NCBI RefSeq assembly: GCF_001632365.1
Contig: NW_024468513.1
Coordinates: 122,374-186,373, forward strand
Direction of reading: 5' to 3'
Origin: Laetiporus sulphureus 93-53
Lineage: Eukaryota > Basidiomycota > Agaricomycetes > Polyporales > Laetiporaceae
DNA length: 64,000 bases
Position numbers and translations under genes: made by a program. Shown here piece after piece: positions 23,120-35,893 of this stretch (position 1 is the stretch's first letter; each line of letters starts with the position of its first letter). Below the pieces are notes generated by a model. That model made no database searches, was not told where the DNA came from, and saw nothing but the letters and a program-made list of their open reading frames with translations.

Positions 23120-26100
23120 CTAATCATGGACCTGCAAAATCGGATCGTCGTCAGATCCAGAGTCGCTCTCATCGTCGCCGCCATCTCCGACCCCCTCTCC
23201 AGCCGCTCCCCCACTTTGATTTTGTTCTTGCGGTGCCTTGGAGTGTGCGACCGTGCTCTTCTTATCTGTCTCCTTCGCGTCTTCCTTCTTCCCAGTCGCA
23301 TCATCGGGAGCAGAAGTCGCCTGCACGTCCTGCATCGGGGAGCCTGCACCCTCGCGGGCATTCTCTGCATTTTGCTGTTTCTGAGCCTCCGCCTCCGTCT
23401 CGAGAGCCTTGACATCGGCCTGCACGTCCGGAGCATCAGATGGACTGCCTGATTTGTCCTTGATGGTTTCAGGTGCATGTTCTTCGCTGAGCAGGGGTAC
23501 GCCGGACGTGAACAACTCGTCGAGCGACGCAACGGTCGAAATGGCCATGTCAAGCACGGTCTCGACGCGTTTCCGGAGAGCATCGCTCGGGCTAACGACA
23601 GTCTGCATGAGACAAACACGCACCAGGTACACAATCAGCATGAATGTCACGAAGCGGAGGGGTGTGAACTGACCATGGTGACGAGGTTAATTACGGCATC
23701 TGCCTCATCGAGTCGCACAAGCAGTGCTGGCTCGTGATTTTCGTCGTCCTGCTCTTGCTCGTCCGTTTCCTCGGGCATGTGCAGCTCGACTTCGCCGAAA
23801 TGTGCCTCGAGGAACATCGCCAGCCTCTGTATGCGCGTGACCTCCGCACTCGCATTCTCCACGTCTGCATGTGGGTGTGGGTGCTCCGGTGCATGCGTAT
23901 GAGTGTGGGCGTGCGTGTTCGTGGTCACTGTAAAGTGTGGTGTTCAGGGTGAGCGATATCGTAGTGAGGGGAATATGGAAGATGAGACGCACGCTTCACA
24001 GATGCAGGACTCTTGTCTATGCCTACGATGAGAGCGAGCGTCGAGTCTGCGATCATGTCGTTGCTGGCACTTGAGTCCCACTCGAGCGTCAACTCATGTT
24101 CCTGCGTTTGCTTGACATCGACAGCGCCCATGATCTTGTGATACCGTTTCAGCGGACAACTCCTCCCCAGCACATATTGATGACATGACATACCCGCATT
24201 GTTGGTATACCATCCTTGTCGAGTCCCTCCTCCACCTTCCCGAACATACCTTCCAAATGCCAGCGGATGAGATCCCAACCGACACCTAGAATCATCTTTT
24301 GTCTCTGCGTTACAACGCAGGTGGAGAGACCTCCAAAGTCCCTGAGGTCGCGGGGATCCAGCAAGGTATAAGAATAATCCTTCGATACCAGGAGACCAGA
24401 CAGGAAGTCGCCCGGTCGTGGAGGCTTTGCTGCAAGGTTGCCTATTGCCTGAAGACAAGTCGCAACTCCCGTGAGTGACAATGTGTGCGAGTCGTGTGAG
24501 GACGTACCTTCGCTACTCGCTCTCCGCGGAACGTCAACTCCAGCGTCTCCAAATTCCGAGGAGTATGTATCTTCACATCCTCATCTCGACTCTTGTACCG
24601 GTCCGTGAGAGCGGCTCGCAGCCGACCCATGGCTGTTTGCTCGCCGTGCACCAGAACCTGCGCACATATGTCAGCAGCTGGAAGGCAAACAGTTGAACGA
24701 ACGACTCACGATGTGTTGTGCCTTCACCAGCTCGATGAACTCCGAGTTCTGTGAGTAGTCGACATGGGCGCTGAACGAGATCTCATCGACCGAGAGCTTG
24801 CGCGGGATGGGCACACCCTTGAGCGACATGATCTCTTCCGGTTCGCTTTGAATGTCCTAAGCATGTAGGAGACAATGAACATCGCTTCTCTCAGAGGGAG
24901 TGGGACATCTCGCCAGGATGGGGGAAAGAGATACATTGCTTCTCATCAGGTACATACAAGACGACACTTCGTACATGCCTGTCCGCCCGGCTGAGATTCA
25001 ATGAGCAGTCACTCACCCGCGCCATAGTACCTTCTACCGAATAGCCTGTAACGATGACTCCGTTCCTCGAATCCGGAGCCCATAGCTCCAGTAGCTCACG
25101 ACTGGGCCCCACCGTCATGAATCCAGGACTAGCCAAAACGACGCAAGGTGGCCCTTCCGCGACTTTGCGCTCCCACCCACGGGTCTGCGGCAAATTCGAG
25201 ATATGCCTAAACGAGGGGCCCGGTCAAGCGCGGTAGTACAACATTGCGCAACCACTTACTTGAACACAAACGGATTGTCACGCTTTGCAAATCTTGACCG
25301 TACATTCGCGTTCATTGTGTGGATATACGTTTGGTATACAGCCATAGACTTTCTTGCGAGACTTGAAGCGTAGTAGATAGGAGTATTGTGTAGATCAGGA
25401 TGCTTCTTCCAGTACTCATCCAGGATCAGTAACAACTCCTGTGCGCGTCCAAGAGCAAACGTAGGCAGCAAAACGTGGCCTCCCCGTCGGATGATTGAAT
25501 GTACTAGATTAGTAAACCGGAGCTCCTTCTCTTCTCTGCCTTCGAGAGTCTGTACGCCATATGTGCTCTCGACAATGAGTACGTCAGGGCGGATGGGCGG
25601 CACCTCTGCCTTTACAAGATGCCGGTCTTCTTCGCGTGAATAGTCGCCAGTGTACAAGATCTTCAGTCCAGCAATGTCGATAAGAAACATGCAAGCTCCA
25701 AGAACATGGCCAGCATGATACGGGGTGAAAGTGACGCCCGGACAGGGAGTGATGACCTGGTGCGCAGAAACCGGGATGATCGACGCCAGCGACATCGACA
25801 GGTCAAGGGGAGTAAACAATGCATCTGACGTTGAGGAGCTGTGTCATTGTGAGCAAATCGTCCTACACGCGTGCCCACTGAAAACCTACCTCATCCGCAC
25901 GAAGTCCTGCATCATGAACTTGTGTAGAGCTTTGGTGGGATGCGTCATGTAGATCTTACCCTTGCCATCCTTGAAGTTTGTCTGAGAAAAGTGTGGGTAA
26001 GATAGATTCGAAGTTCCGAGCAGATGAGCTTGGTTACCTTCTCCGTGATGTACGTCAAAGCAGCTGCGTGGTCAAGGTGAAAACTTCTCTCGCGTCAGGA

Positions 26101-26329
26101 CCAGACGAGTCACCAAAGTCCCATATACTCACTGTGTTATCAGCACAACATCAACTGTGCTCCAGTCCAATTCGTCTATAAAGGGCAAAGAAGCAATCCC
26201 ACTATACGCGGGGTGAACGCCTGCATCGCAGACGATTGTTCTTCCCCTGTATTGAATGACACAACACGACCGACCGACTTCCTGGCCAGCACCCAAGAGC
26301 GTGATCTTCAGTGTTGAAGCATCAGTCAT
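23120..26329 (-). CDS. YSH1: mRNA 3'-end processing endonuclease YSH1/CPSF73
   Basis: This is the metallo-beta-lactamase/beta-CASP endonuclease of the cleavage and polyadenylation factor; it cuts pre-mRNA before poly(A) addition. Eleven exons: 26329-26133, 26083-26038, 25981-25890, 25838-25260, 25206-25017, 24856-24710, 24657-24508, 24448-24194, 24134-23993, 23927-23674, 23602-23120 (844 residues). The zinc motif HFHLDH is at residues 66-71, split by intron 1. Downstream come [32 protein letters not shown], the beta-CASP segment [35 protein letters not shown] and [10 protein letters not shown]. The C-terminal domain carries an unusual His-rich insert (about residues 605-619) and an acidic end. 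The start [19 protein letters not shown] fits the family. Confidence 0.93.
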
Positions 26330-26964
26330 ATCTCAAACGACACAGTTTTTCAAGGAAGTGGGCTAAGGCGATGAGCGTTCTGGAAGAAGGAGGCCACCCA
26401 CTTTAGCGCCCTCCATCCCCGTAACAGCTATAATATAGCGCGCTCATGTATTCACGCAACAATCTCACATGCAGTGACTTATATTCAGCCTGGACCACCT
26501 TCATATGTTTGCACACCCAGGTTGACTCCAGCTAGAGTTCTCACTCGGAAATTATGGGCAAGGACACTTTAAGAAGCGGTCAATCGTGAAAATGGTGTCG
26601 TCAAGCACGCTACTGCGAAACATGCGCTTTAAAAGCTGATCATGCTGCAGATCTCGCGGTCCCTCAGACGAACATCATCGCTCCAAATGTGCTCAACAGA
26701 ATGTACAATGGCATCGATTACAGCAGACAGCAGTACACGCTAAGGTCCAGGACACCTGTATCACAAACGGGCTCAGGAGATGTCACATCTGCTGCCTCTA
26801 TGTGAGGTTCCAATCAATATACTGTATACGTGTAGCAGAACGAAGCAAAACAGAGCATACAAACCAGCCAAAGCAGCGATTCGTAAATTGAGGCTACAAG
26901 ATGGGCGTACAAGTCGTACATATATCATGAACACGTCCGATGCAGCTGTCAAGGTCCTAGAACA
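26330..26964. other. intergenic, YSH1 promoter side
   Basis: This gap lies between two minus-strand genes; it holds the YSH1 promoter and the 3' region of the next gene. No gene or strong motif is seen. Confidence 0.4.
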
Positions 26965-29900
26965 TCAATGCATGTCTTCCCAGTTCGGGCGCGGCGAGCC
27001 AATGGAAAGCTTGCCCATCTGCTTGCGCTGCCTGAGGTTCTTCACCTCGGTATTGATAAGGTCGCGCAGGCGCTCTAGGTCGAGGCTTCGCTCCGCCCGG
27101 GAACCCATGAGCAAGTTACGCCAGATACCCGCGGCTGCCACTGAGTTGTCGATAGCGAGCTGCATCGGGCGGTGAAGTCGCACCATCTTCTGCATGAGAT
27201 GATCAGGACTTGGGTAGACCGCATCTGGCCAGGCAATGCGGATGGCGAACCACCATCCAAGGGGCTATGATTCCAGGGGCTCAGCCAAGTGCATCTATTG
27301 ACGTTGAGGAATAAAACTCACGCGGCCGTCCGGCAGACATCGTTCGGGGTACGTATCGTAAGTCGTTAAAGAACCGTCGGGAAGGGAGAAACTTATGAAT
27401 AACCTAAGTTCAGCCGTTTTCATTGCTATACATGACGCAATGCTCACCGATGGACTACCCAATGATGATCGTCATTACGGTGCTTAGCGAGCACTATGAG
27501 AAGTCTGGGTATGCCCTCAAGACCGAAAGGTGCCCACAGATCCCTGAGCATTCCACAAGCGTCCCCGTGCCGCCCATTGTACACAGCAGTGCTAATGGCG
27601 TCCGCCATGTTCGGCGGGACGAACAGACGATCTACACGGCCAGGCGGGCTATCTGTCATCTTCGCCCTCACGTAGCGCTTATAGGTCTGCGTCGACCAGA
27701 TGCTCAGTGCAATCTCGTCGACCTGCATCCCGCGCATCGTACTGTTCACCGCGTTATCAAGCTCCGCCATCGGCCACACGATCGCCCAGCTCAACAGCCG
27801 CTGATGTATGCGCTGCCACGGCGGTGGCAGCTGCTGCTCGTATCCTCCGGGCTGCCACACCTGTGCCTCGGGCATGTTGACCAGGTCGCCTCGGCCGTCT
27901 TGAGGAAGAGGAGGAAGAGGAGGGGAACCTGAACCTCGGCGGTCCGTAAAGCCCGTTGCTCCATCTGGTATCTCAGGCATGCCTGACTCTGTCACTGCAG
28001 CCTGAGCATCACCGTCATCATACTCCTCTCCATCGTCTCGGGCGACCTCCCAGGTCTTGTGCGTCGCCACAGACTGGCTGCCGGAGGGCTTGACGCGCAA
28101 CTTGTACAGTTCCTCCTCGAGATACTGTTGTCCCGGAGATTCGCCGCGCGGCATGTACTGCGTGTCGCCATCAGTAGGAGCCAATTGATGACCATTGATA
28201 TCCTCCTCTTCATCGTCATACAGGTCGTCCTCGCGGCTTGCACCATGCAGCGATCCGTCGTGGTGCATCTGCAAATGTGTCGAGTCTCGCAGGATGTCGG
28301 TGTCTCCCGGCTGATACATAGACTCATCGCCCGTTGGGTGCATATGGATATTCGCAGACGGAGCCATGGAACTGTGAGTGTATGCGCCACTATAGTGATG
28401 ATGGTGACTGCCGGGATATGTCTGGCCATCGCCTGCGTACGAGTCGACCCGTGAAGACCGTAGACTCCGTTCAATCTTGGGCGCAAGACTGTCCAGGCGT
28501 TCGCGCATGTTGATCATGCCGTCAATCAAGTCCTTCGCCCATTCCGGCGGCTCTTGAGAAGTCCCGAGCTGCGTCGATCTTCTCGAGCCAGTTGTAGTCG
28601 GCTGCAGCGCAGTCGAGAGATGGACGCTAGGGTCGTGGTCGTGATAGGACTTTCGGTATTGTCTGATAGACTGCATAGATCCGGACACGTGTGGTCAGCA
28701 CTGAAGAAGAAAACATGCATGGACGGCACTGCTCACTTCGTTATCATACTTCATACCCAGCTTTTTCACCCTCGCCCTCACTGCCTTCCTCACTGCCTTC
28801 TTCACTGGCTCTCCCAACGGCTGGTCCAGTGCATGCAACAGCTGGCATAGCTCCATATCGTGGAAATGCGAGTTCTGCACCTCCGGTTCCAGCATGCTCG
28901 GTGCCATTGTCGACGGTGCATACGACGTACGTGATCGAGGGGACGGCGGGCGTGTTAGTAAGTTGTTCACCATACGTTGTTCTTCTGCGTTGAGATCGTC
29001 CATGGGTGAAACAGGACGGGAGGGCGTGGGCGTCGCTTGGGGATCGGAGCGCCTCGACCGCGTGGGCGACATAGCCGAGGCTGCGGCACGCTGTGTGTCG
29101 TCACGGGGTGGAGACAAAGGCTGGCTTGCGTTCGTACGCGGAGACATCGGCCCTTGGGATCGCGCTGCACGCCAGGCACAATAGGACTACAGGTGAGCTC
29201 ATTCTTAGTCTTCCCAGGGATTGTTGCAGTGCACGCACCATAGGCACCTCCACCGTTAACATCGGTTCCAGTCCTGACAGACCTGACCGGCTGTGATGGA
29301 TCGTTTGCCGGAGATCGCATAGAGCGTCTCGACCTCGCCTGTGAAGGGGAGTCGGACGGCGCGATCGACGGAGACTTGTTCGTTTGGCGTTCGACCGGTG
29401 ACGGCGGACGTGGTGTCTGGGCCTCGGAATCAGGTAGAGGATACGCAGCGGGATTCATCCTCGGGTTTCGCGAACGTGACGACTGGTTCTGAGAGCCAGC
29501 CGTCCGAGGAGATAACGGTCGGTCTTCGCCATTGGCCGTGCGCTGCGGCGAGAGGACGCGAGAGGTAGATTTTGGCGACATCATCTGGGAGAAGGTGAAT
29601 TAGTTGCAATGCAGGAGCAGATTGAACAACAAACCGCATTGAAATCCGCTGGAGGAGGGGACTTGTTCGAGGCTCTTGAGCCGTTCATCCTGCTTCGGGA
29701 CATGGCAGGGCTGGAAGGAATCTCTGCAGCTGACGCCATCGTTGCCGGAAGGGGAATGCCCGTGGCCACAACAGGAGTCATGCCGAATTGCTGCCGGTCC
29801 ATCAGCGAGATGTCCGAACACAACACCAACATCGAGCATACCTGGAACGGGTTAGGATGGCTGTCAGAAGACGATGCCGGCAGAGGCATGCCGTTTTTCG

Positions 29901-30597
29901 TTGGCGCATTCTACCACATAAAAGGCCAAAGTCACGCACCATTCACACCCGGAGTGATTTCGAGAATGACTGACCTGTGCGTTCCACGCAGTTCCACTCA
30001 GTGGGGGTGCAACGGCGCCTTCAGCAGGCAAGGGGCCAAAATTGCCAAACGATGAGCCGTAGGACTCGAAATGAGGGCCAGGGGGGTCATTTGGGCCTGG
30101 TTCATGCTCGGGCTTTGTACTGCATTAGGCGCTGTGCGGGAACGAGAGATTAAGTTGACAGCTTACTGGTCCGGTGGTATGGACAGGAATAGTCCGCATG
30201 ATGTCCGACCCGTTTCCTTCTTGAACATCGGATCTGATGTCGCCTCCATCTCCGTTATCTCTTTCCTCGGGGAGCTCGTCCAGACGGGACGCGCCGTTGG
30301 AAAGCGGGGAGCGCAGTCTACTTACGCTGGATCGGATGCTGCTTGCCTTGTCGTCGTCGGGAGGGTACTTCGACATCCCTTCGAGATAAAGCAAAACTGT
30401 CGGAAGTCATGCGGGATGGTATTGTCGAAGCTTAGAAGCAGATCATGCGAAGCATACCTTTCTCGTTGGATCCTGGTGAAGAGACAGTGGTGTTAGTATG
30501 TCGCTGCTCACGAGGCAGGTTACAGTGACCGACCGGGAGTAGCGGACCTCAGCATATGGCTCTTGATAGGATCTCGTACGTCCAAAGTAGACATCAT
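26965..30597 (-). CDS. conserved basidiomycete protein with Ulp1-like C-terminus
   Basis: Function unknown. Ten exons: 30597-30534, 30472-30458, 30396-30167, 30112-29975, 29790-29635, 29584-29239, 29164-28737, 28670-27448, 27391-27322, 27264-26965 (989 residues). The start at MMSTLDVRDPIKSH is chosen because exons 1-2 then read in frame into YLEGMSKYPPDDDK; exon 2 is 15 nt. The first two thirds are disordered and rich in Ser, Pro, Arg, Asp and Glu (many SP sites). The last 250 residues look folded: VDEIALSIWSTQTYKRYVR, RLFVPPNMADAIS, HHWVVHRFSLPDGSLTTYD, IDNSVAAAGIWRNLLM. That order and spacing resemble a Ulp1/SENP (C48) protease with Ala in place of the catalytic Cys. The exon 4/5 and 8/9 acceptors each have an in-frame alternative, so length may shift by a few residues. 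Confidence 0.7.
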
Positions 30598-31435
30598 GAA
30601 CTACAGTCGTCGGGGGTCGTCTAATTCGTGAGCTTGCTTGTTCGGGCGGTGTAGAATTTAGACAAGGCGTTGACAGACCCAAAGATGAGCAAGAAAGGGC
30701 TCAAGAGCGTTTATCAAGATACAAGATGAAGGGCGTGAGGTAATAGAGAAGAAACAAATGTGAATGATGGAGTCGTGCAAGGTGTTGGCCTCGAGGATGG
30801 TGCATGGATGGAGGCGCTGTTGGCGGCTATTTGTACGCCGTCAGCGTCATTTCGGCTGTGTTCGCCGTTCCTGACGCTCTCCAAGGGCATGCTGCTCTTC
30901 GCTGGCTTCAGTGGTCGCAGGTGTTCCAACTTGTTTCTGCCGTATGTCGGTCGCGTCGCCCGCACTGACGGCGGAGGAATCGCGCTTTGCCTCCGCACTG
31001 CAAGATTTGCCTCCGTGATCGATCGAGCAGTTCTCGTTTGCGCCTGGCGGTTTATGCGGTCGCGACAGTGGCGCGTCTGCCTCTGCTCATGGCCTGAAGC
31101 TTGTTGCTGCACTCGAGCTTTCGCAGCTTCAGCTGCAGCTGGGAGTGCAAATCTTAGAGCGCGCGAAATTGCCACTTTTGTCAGGAGGCGCGGTCACGTG
31201 AGATCGCATCTCACAATCACACAACGAGCGCGGCTTCAGCGCGATGGTGGACACCGTTTCAAAATGGCTTAGGACTGAATAGGCGCAGTGCTGCCTCGAT
31301 ATCGAAAGGATTTAGGAGACTCACACGACATAAAACTTCTTCTGGTCGGTCATCTCGACGACCGCGTATGGCAACGTTATTTGGAGATGGAGACGAAGCG
31401 CGTGTAGTACTAGTGCATCTTCTATGTGCCTATTG
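30598..31435. other. intergenic region
   Basis: This gap lies between two minus-strand genes. A 170-codon plus frame (30760-31272) and a 153-codon minus frame overlap each other and look compositional. No gene supported. Confidence 0.4.
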
Positions 31436-33886
31436 TTAAGTATCCGTCCAAGATTCAATAGTGTCGTGCGATTCTTGCGATTCTTGCGACCCCTTCGGTT
31501 GTAACTCATCGTGTACATCGTTCGAGGCCTCCTCTCGCACGCCGTCGTTGGCATCATCGACATCTTCGTCGGCAAGATACTCCTCAAACATTTCAGCCTG
31601 TGCTTGCTCGTCCTGAGGATGTTCCTCCACCTCATCATGAGTGTGTTGAACTGGCCTCTGCGCAGCGACCTGGGAGACGCCGTTGGCTTTATTCTCTTCT
31701 CGGTCTGCTGCATGCTCGGCGACACTGCCTTTGGTCTGCACTTCACTAGTGCTCTGACCTGAATCGTCCTCAGCCGCAACAGCTGACTGCTCGGATTGTT
31801 TATAGGGTAGTTGTCTCTGTAGGAATGGAGATCAGTTCCGCCAAACATCAAGCGTTGCAGCGGCACGTACGTCGACATGGTGACCTGATGAACCTCTGTT
31901 GGACAGCTGGCCATCATCAAGCTGCACGAACCTCTCAGGTACGCCCTTTTCCCCACGCAAAGGAGACAAGAAGATTCCGGGTGCTGGTGCGAATACTGGC
32001 CGTGGCGGAGTCGGAGGTGGTACCATAGCATCTGGATGTTCTCTCGAAACGTCATTTATTCCAAATCGTCTCTTCGTGGTCCCTGGCACTTGAGAATGAG
32101 GCGGTAGTATCCAGGTGCCATTGTCTTGATATGGTTCTGCGTTCGCATCGCATGGTGAGAACCCCAGACTAGAAGATGAAGTCTCATTCTCGTCAGGAAT
32201 GACAGGCGTACGAGGGGTTGACAGGTCAGGCGTTCGGAGTAGTACTAGATCGGCGTTGGTGTTGGAGACGCCAGAAATGGACTGTGGCTCGCTGTCTGTC
32301 CTTCCACGGTCGAATTTCTCCCATTTAAAGTCTAGCGCCTCGGCATCATAGTCTAGGGGCAGAACGTAGTCATCCTCCTCTGTAGGATCCGACATAGAAG
32401 GATCCTCCGCGGGCGAGTCGAAGTAAATCTTGATCGCAGCTTGTCGGAGGGGCACTGAATGCGTGGGACCTGGCATAGAGAATGGTATGGCATCGATGCT
32501 TTCAGAATGCTTCCCTGAAAGCTCAGTGAGAGCAGCGTCATAATCGTTTGCAAGCAGCGATGGCATTGCGAGCATGTTTATAGAGTGCACAGCTGGTGGA
32601 TGTGAAGGCGATGATGCAAGGATTCCGTCAAGCACAACGGATGACGATGAAGTTCGATGGCCATACTGAGCCTCGCTATTTTGCCCGGGATGAAGCTGGG
32701 ATCCGTTACACTGCCACTTCAGAGGAGACAAGGAAGCCAAAACAGGTTCTAACCCGCGAGATCTTCCTAATAGTAGGTTGGATTGAGCAGCCACATGCAT
32801 GGGAGTCACTGAGTCAGAGAGCTCTCGACTTGACGCCTGAGGGCCAGGTTTAGAGAAAGGTACAAAAACATCTTCAGCGTTGTCGTTGTCATTCAGGGCA
32901 GAGACCGTGAGTTCGTCAGGAAGATCGGGCGCAAGTTGAGCAAGGTCAAGTGGACGGACATGCTTGGCGGGCGTGACAATAGAAATATAAGCAGCGGGAC
33001 CAGGTGTTGAGAATGGGGGAAGTAGTGTCGAAGTGGCACTGTTAAATTCTACGGATTCGAGTGCATATTCTTGTGAACTTCGATTGGAGCGTAGCAGAGC
33101 ATCTTGCTGTTGGTACGTGCCGTCATGGCCAGATTCAAAAAGACTTGGATCCCCAGCGAACAATGCCCTGGAGGGGTCCAGAGTCTGTCTCAGCGGAGCA
33201 GACACATCAAGAGTATCATTAGATGGCGGACAGAAGGCAAAGACGGATCCGTCAGAATGTTCTGGCTGTTTTGCGTTCATCTCTGGTCGCGCGTGGGTAC
33301 GTTGAATGTCGTGATGTTCGCCTGCATTTTGCCGCTCTTCGAACGAAGCTTGCCGCACAAGGACACGTAGGGGATGACGAGGGTCCAAAGTCGAAAGGGT
33401 TTTGCTGAGCCATGTGGGAACGGGTTGTGTAGGCGCACGCCTCCGCCGTTCATTGTAAGGGTCATTTCTTGCAATGAGCGCGCTTTCCTCCGCCGCTGGA
33501 TTGTCGGACTTCGGCATTTTTAGCACAGAGAACTCCTTGCCCAGTCTCCCTTCGTCATACCCACTATATGCGTCCACAGGCGTCTTCGGCATGTCATAAC
33601 TGACGGCACTAGCAGAAGACGAGGAGAACGTTCGCGGTCTGCGATAACGAGAGCTGGAGGAACTCGTCGGGGAGGTGTACAGAACGTTGACGGTCTCCAT
33701 CATGCGGTCAATGCGCGAATTTGTCCCTTCTGTTTTGCGACGCTTGAACGGATGCTGAGTGTTCGATCTGAATAGAGATAAATATAGCATATCTAGAACG
33801 CAAATACTGTGCACGTACCTTCCGCCGGTAAAGCCGTCTATCTCCAGCCTATCCGCGATGGATTGCGTTACGAGGCGCGGCGGCAT
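31436..33886 (-). CDS. hypothetical protein, Ser/Pro/acidic-rich
   Basis: I do not recognise this protein. Three exons, 33886-33819, 33767-31871 and 31816-31436, give 781 residues. It opens MPPRLVTQSIADRLEIDGFT, followed by a short basic patch HPFKRRKTE that could be a nuclear localisation signal. The body is low in hydrophobic stretches and rich in Ser, Pro, Asp and Glu. A phrase of the type PFSTPGPAAYIS / PFSKPGPQAS / PFSMPGPTHS recurs three times about 100 residues apart, which suggests a short repeated linear motif. The last exon encodes a strongly acidic, Gln/Glu-rich tail (EEHPQDEQAQAEMFEEYLAD). No membrane segment or enzyme motif is visible. Probably a disordered nuclear or scaffold protein; that is inference. 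Confidence 0.7.
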
Positions 33887-34997
33887 GGCATCAAGTGCAC
33901 TATACGCGCGTCAAAGTCACTTTGTAGAGTAGGTCACCGCCTAGAGATGCCTTTGAAGGCAAGAGAAGTATGCATACGTATCGCAGTGAGATATGCAACC
34001 TAGACGACCTCTTCTGCGAAGCTGGCGCCAGCTCCTGCTGAGAAGCCTTCCGATTCTGGGTGGACGCTCCTCGGCACCGTCCTGTCTGAGAATATGCCAC
34101 TCTTACCCAGCGTTTCGCAGAATCGCAAGCGAATGACTGACGAACGAATGGAAGTGAGGAAAAGATTTCAGAGCGCTCGTGTGAGCTCAGGCGCGTCCTG
34201 GGAAATTGCACACGCGTTCCGATCACGTGGTCGTGTTGGCTCAGCTCGTCAGCCTGTCGAAAGTGACGCATAAACCACGTCTTCATCACCGCTTTCTTCG
34301 CTAAGCGTACTCCAGCTGTGTGTTCCCTTCCTATTCTTGAGTTTTTCCGCATGCCGTTCCTCCGCGATGACCTCCAGAGAGTCGGTGATTACGTGAACTC
34401 GACTTCGTGAACAAGAGAGATTCCGGCTACTCATTCGAATTTCAAAAGCATGAAATGCTGTGCCGCGGTGCGAGAAAGCGGGGTGCGCTCGCATAGCTCG
34501 ACTCGGTAACGAAGAAGTCGTTGTTGGCCCTCAGAGAATGAGCAAGCACATGTCGACTACAGCACGTAATCGTCCCTAATTCGCCCCATGAACCGCCGTC
34601 CGACGTCTCATATACATAGTATACATAGCTTAGCACCTTGCATTGTACGGAATGAGACAGGTCATCTAAACGTCAGTCGTCCTCGTCGGTGTCTTGGGTG
34701 TCTCAAACTCTAAATAAACTTTTCTCTTTCAGTCGATCAGGGTATTGATCCGCCGATGTCCCTCGCAGCTAAACGTTACGCCATCCTTGCCAATCGGTCG
34801 TCTCGTGTTCGAGCGAAAGAATGTGGCGGGATTGCGCCAGCGGTGGCCAAATCTCCGTGTATTCGAGAATAGAAACCGGTATGATGCTTGCGATCCAATG
34901 CTAAAGTCTGTATATATGTACAGGGCCACGAAGGCTGTTCGACCCGCACAAGCTACGAATACGCCCTCACAGGTCCAGCTCTATCGTTCCATTCAGA
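33887..34997. other. divergent promoter region
   Basis: This region lies between the unknown minus-strand gene and the plus-strand UPF0643 gene. A minus frame at 34249-34494 ends in a charged sequence (SEESGDEDVVYASLSTG) but has no partner exons that I can find. Otherwise nothing is seen. Confidence 0.4.
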
Positions 34998-35893
34998 ATG
35001 GCTACAGTTCTCTCACCACCTCATTCCATTGGCATACATGGGCATGATGCTCCTCCGGCTGCCATTGCTCAAAGCAGAGACTCTATCGGTCATGCAGCAG
35101 AGGACCCTTCCGTGACCGTGAAGCACCCGAAGGCTCTAGAAAGCCACGCATCTCCAATAAACCTTCTATCCTCTACGCCCATACTCTACATCCCACCCAT
35201 TCTATCATCTCTGCCTCCTGAGATTGGGATTCCTTTGTCAGCTGCATATATCTCGCACCAGCCGCCGCTCTCCACTGATTCTCATCTTCCATCCATCGAC
35301 GATGCCTCTCTTGCCCTGCATCATGCTCTTCATCGATTCCACCCAATAACTTCGGAGTATGCATTCACTCCATACCCGGATGCATTCAACTGGAGTGAAC
35401 TGGAATTGCCCGAATCCATCGAGCGCGAATGGTATTGCGTTGTTTTCCGCAGCAAGCGACGATCAGGGAGCGAAAGTGGCTGTAAGCAATGCAGAATCTC
35501 CTATGAGAGTTCACGCTCTAACCGCAGCACGTTTCAGCTCTTTATGATGCGGACCGCCTAGCACACGAAGAGGCTGTTCAAAATGGTGGAGTATGTGCTG
35601 TCCCGTTACCTCCTATATGCGCGGTGTCTAGTGCGGAACTCCAGGCTGACTGTCGACACCTCTTCTAGTTGCTCCTTTACTGGTATGGCACCCCGCATCC
35701 AGAAAGTGGAATGAACCTCGCCACTTGCATCTGGCAATCCCGCGCGCACGCACTAGCCGCAAACACGCGTCCGCATCACATCCGCGCAATGCGACTGGCA
35801 GCCGCGTCTTATGAGCACTATGAGCTGAAGAGGTATTGGCTGCGCAAGACCAAGGGTGAACGTGGACTCACGGTGCGGCCGTATGATGACTAG
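34998..35893 (+). CDS. UPF0643 family protein
   Basis: This belongs to a fungal family of unknown function (UPF0643). Exons 34998-35481, 35538-35590 and 35669-35893 give 253 residues. The N-terminal 80 residues are variable. The conserved core begins ELPESIEREWYCVVFRSKRR, continues SLYDADRLAHEEAVQNGG, and ends with the family hallmark LLLYWYGTPHPESGMNLATC followed by IWQSRAHALAANTRPHHIRA and YELKRYWLRKTKGE. No signal peptide or membrane segment. The acceptor of intron 1 is the second of two close AGs; only that one keeps the conserved frame. The family name is from memory of the motif pattern. Confidence 0.8.

Noticed and set aside
34249..34494. 81-codon minus frame with a charged C-terminus
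   Set aside because: No neighbouring exon or family resemblance; its length is within chance for this sequence.
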